Shown one piece after another: positions 58,874-64,000 of a stretch of 64,000 nucleotides of DNA; the stretch's first letter is position 1; each line of letters opens with the position of its first letter. Source of the DNA: an uncultured Ruminococcus sp. (GTDB lineage Bacteria; Bacillota; Clostridia; Oscillospirales; Ruminococcaceae); the NCBI GenBank assembly GCA_947624295.1, contig CANQJV010000006.1, forward strand, positions 28,972-92,971. The letters run 5' to 3'. The notes below the pieces were generated by a model. It had not been told where the DNA came from and made no database searches. It saw only the letters and a list, made by a program, of their open reading frames with translations. The position numbers and the translations under genes were made by a program.

Positions 58874-61318
58874 TTATACACCAACATCGCCGTTTATATC
58901 GGCGTAGAAAGTGATTTTTTTCATACTTTTCAATTTTGCGCCTTCTTTGAGGATACCGCTGATAAATCCACGCATTTTTGGATTATTCTTGAATTTCATA
59001 ATTATCCGCCAACGATATTTCCCATTCAGCTTTTTATGAGAAGCACTTACAGGACCCAGTACACGAACAGGTGTTTTCGGCTGTAATTCCCTTAATCGCT
59101 CATCAAGCAGATGAATTATTGAATCAGATGCTTTTTTAGCGGATTCCTCGTCATCTCCGGAAATACCAAAGACACACATATCGCAGAACGGTGGGAAAAT
59201 CATCAGCCGTCTTGAAACTATTTCCTCGTTGTAAAAGCCCTTGTAATCCTGTTTTGAGGCGAGTTCCATAATGTAGTGGTCAGGGATAAACGTCTGCAAA
59301 ACTGCACGACCTTTTTTATCACCTCTGCCACCTCTGCCGACGACTTGAGTTATAAGTGAGAACGTACGTTCGTAACTCCTGAAATCGCCTGCATACAGAG
59401 AATTATCAACCGACATAACGCCGACAAGAGTAACATTCGGGAAATCAAGCCCTTTACCAATCATCTGCGTACCTATCATTATATCGTATTCGCCGTTTTT
59501 GAACGCCATAAAATTTTTCTCATAGGAATACCGTGAAAAAGTCGTATCAGCGTCCATACGGAGTATTCTTGCGGACGGAAAAAATTTCCCCAATTCTTCT
59601 TCTAATTTCTGAGTACCAAAACCCATAATTTTCATTTTATCTGAACCGCATTCAGGGCATTTCTGAGGGATTTCGCACGCATATCCGCAATAATGGCACA
59701 TCATTTTGTTATTTTTTTTATGATAAGTCAACGGCACTGAACAATTTTTGCAATAAACAGGCTTACGGCATTTACAGCAACTCATTATTGTGTGGAAACC
59801 ACGCCTGTTAAGCAACAGAATACTTTGTTCGCCATTGTGCAGATTTATGTTGATTTCGTTGACAAGTTTACTGCTGAACCCCGATATATTGCCGTTCATA
59901 CGTTCGTCATTCATATCAATGACCGAAACATCAGGCAATGGATTTGAACCGTATCTGTTTTTGAGTTCGACAAGGTGATATATTCCCTTTTGCGCCAGAT
60001 AATAGCTTTCCACGGACGGAGTTGCAGACGCAAGCAGAAGTACGCATTTATTGTAAGCACATCTTTTTTTAGCTATATCATGAGCAAAATACCGAGGTGA
60101 CATATCAGATTTGTAAGTGCGTTCGCCTTCCTCGTCAATTATGATAAGCCCGATATTCTCAATAGGTGCGAAAATTGCGCTTCTTGTGCCGATTACAATA
60201 TCAGCATCGCCACGTTTTATGCGTTTGTATTCGTCCAGCCTTTGCCCTAACGAAAGACCGCTATGGATTACTGCGACTTTTTCCCCGAAAATCAGCCTGA
60301 AACGATTGAGTACCTGCGGAGTAAGGCTTATTTCAGGGATAAGCATAATCACACGCTTGCCGAGTTTAATTGTATCGTCAATCAACTTTTCAAATACGGA
60401 CGTTTTACCACTGCTTGTTACACCGTGCAGGAGAAATACGGACGGTTTATTTTCAGCGATTTGAACAAAAATTTCATTGTGAACCGACTGCTGTTCGTCT
60501 GAAAGTACAACATCATCTATATTTATACGTTCGTCCGGGAGTTCGCCGACTGACCGCATAACTTCCATTTCGTACTCCTCAACAGCACCCGTCAATGCAA
60601 GTCTTTTTATGACAGATTCCGTAAAACCGCACATATAAGCAACTTCACGGACTGTTGCCGAACCGTATTCCTGTAAAAATTCCACTGCTTTTTTTTGTTT
60701 CGGAGTCAATGAAAATTTGTCGGGGTCATTCACATAAGAATTACTCAGGCGGACAGCTTTAACAGTCGCATCGCTTACAATCTGCCTGAAATCGTTACTT
60801 GACTTCAAAGCATCGTTGTCAAGGAGTTCGTCAACGAAACGCCTGCCGTTTTCGGTAATATAATTAGCAATAAATTCCGTCATCATAATATCGCTGTCAA
60901 ATAATTTCAGTGTTTCGAGGAGATTCCGTGATTCAGCTGAAAGTAACGCAAAATCAGCGAAATTCTTCACAAGACTGAAATTTTCCTTTGCCTTTATACC
61001 CAATGCAGGCGGTAACATAGCTTTTACAGCGTCGAAATAAGTACAGAACGTGTGTTCGTGGAGATATTCCGCAATTTCAAGCTGTTCTGCTGATACAACA
61101 GGTTCACTGTCAATCCGTGCGATAATTTTCTTTAGTTTTGAAGTATCCCCTTCTGTAGTCCTCATCACAACGCCGATTTTACGTTGATTTACACGTCCGA
61201 ACGGCACAAACACTCTGCACCCTGCGCTGATTCTCATATTTTCGGGAAGGCTGTAGCTGAACAGCATATCGAACGAATAAACCGTCCCGTTTACAGCGAC
61301 TTCTGCAATCAACGACAT
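58874..61318 (-). CDS. priA: Primosomal replication-restart helicase PriA
   Basis: Restarts stalled forks by loading the replicative helicase. The N-terminal DNA-binding domain is followed by Walker A LLHGVTSSGKT, the motif II segment IIIDEEGERTYKSD, and a zinc-binding region with eight cysteines (CCKCRKPVYCKNC, CHYCGY, CPECGS). Motif II reads DEEG where DEEH is usual for PriA; this is a real difference from the family pattern that I remember, effect unknown. 814 aa. It lies between rpoZ and def; coaBC, which lies here in B. subtilis, is missing. Confidence 0.94.
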   Translation of the reverse strand: MSLIAEVAVNGTVYSFDMLFSYSLPENMRISAGCRVFVPFGRVNQRKIGVVMRTTEGDTSKLKKIIARIDSEPVVSAEQLEIAEYLHEHTFCTYFDAVKAMLPPALGIKAKENFSLVKNFADFALLSAESRNLLETLKLFDSDIMMTEFIANYITENGRRFVDELLDNDALKSSNDFRQIVSDATVKAVRLSNSYVNDPDKFSLTPKQKKAVEFLQEYGSATVREVAYMCGFTESVIKRLALTGAVEEYEMEVMRSVGELPDERINIDDVVLSDEQQSVHNEIFVQIAENKPSVFLLHGVTSSGKTSVFEKLIDDTIKLGKRVIMLIPEISLTPQVLNRFRLIFGEKVAVIHSGLSLGQRLDEYKRIKRGDADIVIGTRSAIFAPIENIGLIIIDEEGERTYKSDMSPRYFAHDIAKKRCAYNKCVLLLASATPSVESYYLAQKGIYHLVELKNRYGSNPLPDVSVIDMNDERMNGNISGFSSKLVNEININLHNGEQSILLLNRRGFHTIMSCCKCRKPVYCKNCSVPLTYHKKNNKMMCHYCGYACEIPQKCPECGSDKMKIMGFGTQKLEEELGKFFPSARILRMDADTTFSRYSYEKNFMAFKNGEYDIMIGTQMIGKGLDFPNVTLVGVMSVDNSLYAGDFRSYERTFSLITQVVGRGGRGDKKGRAVLQTFIPDHYIMELASKQDYKGFYNEEIVSRRLMIFPPFCDMCVFGISGDDEESAKKASDSIIHLLDERLRELQPKTPVRVLGPVSASHKKLNGKYRWRIIMKFKNNPKMRGFISGILKEGAKLKSMKKITFYADINGDVGV

Positions 61319-61319
61319 A

Positions 61320-61523
61320 TTATTCCCCGTCAGGAGTGCTTATAATTTTGCATTTACCGCTTGCAATTTCCTCAACAGCGGTTTTTACAGGCTTTTCCTC
61401 AATAGTTTCCTTTCTTTCGTAAAGTTCGTCTGTAATTTCTCTTGCACGCTTTGCAACAGCGATTACAAGGGAATAGCAACTTTCATTTTTTGAAATAATC
61501 TGATTTACTGCGGGTCTGAGCAT
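61320..61523 (-). CDS. rpoZ: RNA polymerase omega subunit
   Basis: Small subunit that helps beta-prime folding. The 67 residues begin MLRPAVNQIISKNESCYSLV and contain the conserved VAKRAREITDE. ATG 61521-61523 follows GAGGTG; an in-frame extension of three residues has no support. It lies between gmk and priA, the standard order. Confidence 0.9.
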   Translation of the reverse strand: MLRPAVNQIISKNESCYSLVIAVAKRAREITDELYERKETIEEKPVKTAVEEIASGKCKIISTPDGE

Positions 61524-61545
61524 ATAAAACACCTCTCTGTAAATA

Positions 61546-62121
61546 TTAGTTTTTTTGGATTTTCAACTGTTCCGCACGTATTACTGCGAAAAAGTCGCTT
61601 ATTGCGTTTTCAAGTTCAGCATTGACAATATTGTAGTCATATTCCGATGCGAACGTAAGTTCTTTTTCTGCCTGAGCAACTCTTTTTTCAACAATTTCCG
61701 CTGATTCCGTGCCACGTTTTTTAAGACGGCGACGGAGTTCGTCAACAGACGGCGGAGAAATGAAGATAAAAAGCGCATCAGGTCTTAATTTGCGGATTTT
61801 CATAGCACCCTGAACTTCTATTTCAAGAATTACATTTATACCGGCATTGAGTTTATCATCGACTTCCGAAACAAGTGTTCCGTAGTAGTTATCGCAATAG
61901 CAGGCATATTCAAGGAACTCGTTATTGTTAATTTTTTGTTCGAAATCCTCTTTTGTGAGGAAATAGTAATTCACGCCGTCAACTTCATTCCTGCGGGGAG
62001 AACGTGTTGTAGCGGAAATCGAACAGTAAAAATTTTTATCTTTGAGAATTTCGGCAAGCATTGTACCTTTCCCGCAGCCCGACGGTGCTGAAAATACAAT
62101 CAGCCGTCCTTTATTCGTCAT
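61546..62121 (-). CDS. gmk: Guanylate kinase
   Basis: Phosphorylates GMP to GDP. The P-loop [31 protein letters not shown] and [12 protein letters not shown] are characteristic. ATG 62119-62121 lies 8 nt after GGAGG and overlaps the end of remA; 191 aa, a normal length. Confidence 0.96.
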   Translation of the reverse strand: MTNKGRLIVFSAPSGCGKGTMLAEILKDKNFYCSISATTRSPRRNEVDGVNYYFLTKEDFEQKINNNEFLEYACYCDNYYGTLVSEVDDKLNAGINVILEIEVQGAMKIRKLRPDALFIFISPPSVDELRRRLKKRGTESAEIVEKRVAQAEKELTFASEYDYNIVNAELENAISDFFAVIRAEQLKIQKN

Positions 62122-62368
62122 CTTCCATACCTCCGGTTTCATTTATTCTTGAAGCAAGAGTTTCCGTGACAATCGAGGACAATATTATATGACCGCTGTC
62201 CATAATTATCACTGCTCTTGTTTTCCGTCCATAAGTAGCATCAATTGCCTTTCCGCTGTCCTTAGCCTCTTGAATGAGGCGTTTTATTGGGGCGGAATCG
62301 GGGCTTACAATAGTCACAATTCTTGATGCGGAAATCATATTCCCGTATCCTATGTTTATCATTTTCAT
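62111..62368 (-). CDS. remA: RemA-family regulator (DUF370)
   Basis: RemA is a DNA-binding activator of biofilm matrix and osmoprotection genes in B. subtilis. The sequence [19 protein letters not shown] and DSAPIKRLI followed by [20 protein letters not shown] is typical. 85 aa; it overlaps gmk and follows yicC by 6 nt. The ribosome site is weak, so translation may depend on coupling with yicC. Confidence 0.92.
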   Translation of the reverse strand: MKMINIGYGNMISASRIVTIVSPDSAPIKRLIQEAKDSGKAIDATYGRKTRAVIIMDSGHIILSSIVTETLASRINETGGMEDDE

Positions 62369-62374
62369 AGTATT

Positions 62375-63253
62375 TTACTCAATATTCTGGATTTGTTCAC
62401 GGATTTTTTCAAGTTCGGCTTTCATATCAACGACAAGTTTTGTAATATTCAAATCTTGTGCTTTTGAACCGATTGTATTGACTTCCCTGTTCATTTCCTG
62501 AACGATGAAATCAAGTTTTCTGCCGATAGCGTCCCCTGTATCGAGCAAATCCGTAAGTTGAGAGATATGACTTCTCAGGCGGACAGTTTCCTCATCAACA
62601 GCTATTTTTTCGGCGAAAACTGCGGATTCAGTAATGATACGCTGATTATCAATATCTTTCCCGTCAAGGATTTCTTTCAGTTTCTGATAGAGCCTGTTTC
62701 TATAATTTTCAGTAGTTTGTGGGGAAATTTCCTCTACTTTACCGACCATATCGAGAATAAGGGCAGTTTTTTCAAGAACATCTGTTCGTAACTTTGCACC
62801 TTCTATTTCACGCATTTCAATAAATTTCTCAAGAGCCTCGCCTGCGACTTCCGCAACATCATTCCAGACTTGCTCCTCATCATCAGAAACTTTCTGCACG
62901 TTGAAAATATCGGGGAGCTTTATTAGTTTCGAGAGAGTAAGGTCGTCTTTAAGATTAAATTCCTCCGCAACACTTCTCAACGCATTGACGTAACCTTCAG
63001 CAACTGCCCTGTTTATTGCGATTTCAGTATCTTTGCACTCGATATTGTTGATAGTTACAGTAACGTCAATTTTCCCACGGGAGACTTTCTGTTTCAGCAG
63101 AGATTTCAATTTCTCATCGATATAGCTGTAAGTTCTTTGCACTCTTGATGAGTATTCGTAGTATCTATGGTTTACGGAACGGATTTCCACAAGAATGTCA
63201 CGTCCGTTCAGGATTTTTTGTGCACGTCCGTAACCTGTCATGCTTTTCAGCAC
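62375..63253 (-). CDS. yicC: YicC-family endoribonuclease
   Basis: YicC proteins are reported endoribonucleases acting on regulatory RNA; members are about 290 aa, as here. The start SMTGYGRAQ and the C-terminal REVNTIGSKAQDLNITKLVV are family marks. The start is a GTG at 63251-63253 (VLKSMTGYG) 5 nt after AGAAGGCGG; the internal ATG four codons on is possible. It is the first gene of the long minus-strand operon that ends with spoVM. Confidence 0.92.
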   Translation of the reverse strand: MLKSMTGYGRAQKILNGRDILVEIRSVNHRYYEYSSRVQRTYSYIDEKLKSLLKQKVSRGKIDVTVTINNIECKDTEIAINRAVAEGYVNALRSVAEEFNLKDDLTLSKLIKLPDIFNVQKVSDDEEQVWNDVAEVAGEALEKFIEMREIEGAKLRTDVLEKTALILDMVGKVEEISPQTTENYRNRLYQKLKEILDGKDIDNQRIITESAVFAEKIAVDEETVRLRSHISQLTDLLDTGDAIGRKLDFIVQEMNREVNTIGSKAQDLNITKLVVDMKAELEKIREQIQNIE

Positions 63254-63298
63254 TTAACCGCCTTCTTTCATTATTTTTTTGCGTATTTACACTCTTAT

Positions 63299-63327
63299 AT
63301 TATACCACGAATACAAACAAAATGCAA
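63299..63327 (-). promoter_or_regulatory. Sigma-A type promoter of the yicC-spoVM superoperon
   Basis: Minus strand TTGCAT (63322-63327), 17-bp spacer, TATAAT (63299-63304), about 45 bp before yicC. Confidence 0.75.
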
Positions 63328-63345
63328 GCCTTTTTTGAAAAATAA

Positions 63346-63375
63346 AAGGGACACTATAAAAGTGTCCCTTAAAAA
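63346..63375 (-). terminator. Terminator of the GH9 cellulase gene
   Basis: AAGGGACACT-ATAAA-AGTGTCCCTT is a perfect 10-bp stem with A/T runs on both sides, 28 bp beyond the cellulase stop and just upstream of the yicC promoter. Confidence 0.88.
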
Positions 63376-63403
63376 CCGTATGAGCAAAAATTATCTAAAG
63401 CAA

Positions 63404-64000
63404 TTACTGACTAAGAGAGTCAAACTTCTCCTGTGTAACAGGGAATTCCGGCTGTGTAATCATATTAGCAACCATATACTGAATGAGAAGTGCATCTGAA
63501 CCGAAAATTCCATCTCCGTTATTTACAATATCAGCATTGATTGCACCCTGTTCGCTGAGCGGATAAGCATCGCCGTTACCTACTGCCTGAATAATAGCAG
63601 CAGCATCAGCCATATTTACTTTACCGTCAACGTTAGCATCGCCCCAGAGAGTAGCCTTACCGTCGCCTGATGAAGGCTTATCTGTTGGCTTAGTTGTTGG
63701 CTTGTTAGGATTTACATCGCCTGATACGTTAGGAGCAACGTCGTCCATGAATGAAGTCATCCATACGAGAGGAGCGTTCCAGTTGATTGTGATTTCGTTT
63801 ACAGACCATGCTTCAGCGTTGTCAACATAGCACTTCTGAGGAGCAAGTGTGCCTCTCTTGAATCCGAGACCGCCGATATACGGGTCTTGCATACCTGAAC
63901 CAGGACCACCTGAAAGAACGCCTGCCGGAGCCATCGGGAATGCAGGGTCTACACCGTGAGCCCAGAGTCTGTGGTGAGGATATGTGAGAGTTCTGTCGCC
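63404..64000 (-). CDS. GH9 cellulase with C-terminal dockerin (C-terminal part only)
   Basis: The last 198 residues of a secreted cellulase; the rest lies beyond the right edge, and the frame is open to the last base. The visible catalytic end has LTYPHHRLWAHGVD (the His motif of family 9), SGGPGSGMQDPY, CYVDNAEAWSVNEITINWNA (with the conserved Glu region) and LVWMTSFMDD. A Pro/Thr linker follows, then a dockerin with two calcium loops: GDANVDGKVNMADAAAIIQA and IVNNGDGIFGSDALLIQY. The dockerin docks the enzyme to a cohesin scaffold. Its pattern is like those of Ruminococcus albus and related cellulosome-forming species. Confidence 0.93.
   Translation of the reverse strand, partial: GDRTLTYPHHRLWAHGVDPAFPMAPAGVLSGGPGSGMQDPYIGGLGFKRGTLAPQKCYVDNAEAWSVNEITINWNAPLVWMTSFMDDVAPNVSGDVNPNKPTTKPTDKPSSGDGKATLWGDANVDGKVNMADAAAIIQAVGNGDAYPLSEQGAINADIVNNGDGIFGSDALLIQYMVANMITQPEFPVTQEKFDSLSQ

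Noticed and set aside
1..64000. Prophage, IS elements, integrative elements, rRNA, tRNA, toxin-antitoxin or defence systems
   Set aside because: I found no transposase, integrase, restriction or Cas genes, no CCA-ended cloverleaf and no rRNA-like stretch in any intergenic region that I read.

Overview
The window looks like chromosome from a cellulosome-producing, Ruminococcus-like member of the Oscillospiraceae (low-G+C Firmicutes). The evidence is AT-rich DNA with strong AGGAGG ribosome sites, clostridial gene orders, and a family 9 cellulase with a Ruminococcus-type dockerin cut off by the right edge. I see no phage, IS element, CRISPR array, rRNA or tRNA. Almost every promoter I can read is a sigma-A type with a 17-bp spacer.

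Layout. (1) 1-12454, minus strand: a division and cell-wall (dcw) cluster, in transcription order rsmH, ftsL, PASTA-type PBP, murE, mraY, ftsW, murG, murA, divIB, ftsZ. It lies behind a promoter at 12426-12454 and a leader of about 460 nt; mraZ, murD and murF are absent and murC is elsewhere. (2) 12682-16462, minus: an operon of two class B sortases and a secreted SpoIID/LytB protein whose domain is circularly permuted. (3) 16566-18884, minus: thiI and a cysteine desulfurase. (4) 19008-21630, plus: rpmG-secE-nusG-rplK-rplA with two similar leader elements. (5) 21713-24335, plus: feoA-feoB and a tiny FeoB-associated Cys-rich protein. (6) 24348-28997, plus: a diverged glutamine synthetase, an ANTAR regulator with a degenerate receiver, and a cytosolic family 3 glycosidase. 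(7) 29004-33290: a DUF11 protein (minus), then a YfhO membrane protein and a Nudix hydrolase (plus). (8) 33292-33916, minus: spoVG followed by a rod-like structured RNA. (9) 33988-45728, plus: murC, lexA, zapA, U32 peptidase, dut, DUF4321, mreBCD, elongation PBP2 and a polytopic membrane protein. (10) 45711-49392: TtcA-like enzyme, SpoIIQ-like M23 protein and an unknown membrane protein (minus), VanZ (plus). (11) 49408-63327, minus: a long operon yicC-remA-gmk-rpoZ-priA-def-fmt-Zn protease-rsmB-rlmN-prpC-prkC-rsgA-thiN-spoVM, close to the Bacillus subtilis order. (12) 63404-64000, minus: end of a GH9-dockerin cellulase.

Taken together, the window is mostly envelope growth and division (dcw, mre, both PBPs, PrkC/PrpC, sortases) plus translation and iron genes. 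Several conserved envelope proteins carry unusual tails or rearrangements on the outer side of the membrane. DivIB ends in five calcium-loop-like repeats, PrkC ends in Trp/Gly-rich repeats, the SpoIID protein is permuted and ends in a Glu/Pro/Tyr heptad repeat, and PBP2 ends in a Thr/Ser tail. Spore-type genes (spoVM, spoIID-like, spoIIQ-like, spoVG, a SpoVD-like PBP) suggest a sporulating ancestry or ability.

The strongest leads are the sortase/permuted-SpoIID operon, the glutamine-synthetase-like/ANTAR/GH3 operon, the repeat tails on DivIB and PrkC, the 27-residue SpoVM gene, and two structured RNA candidates (33292-33449 and 53537-53712).
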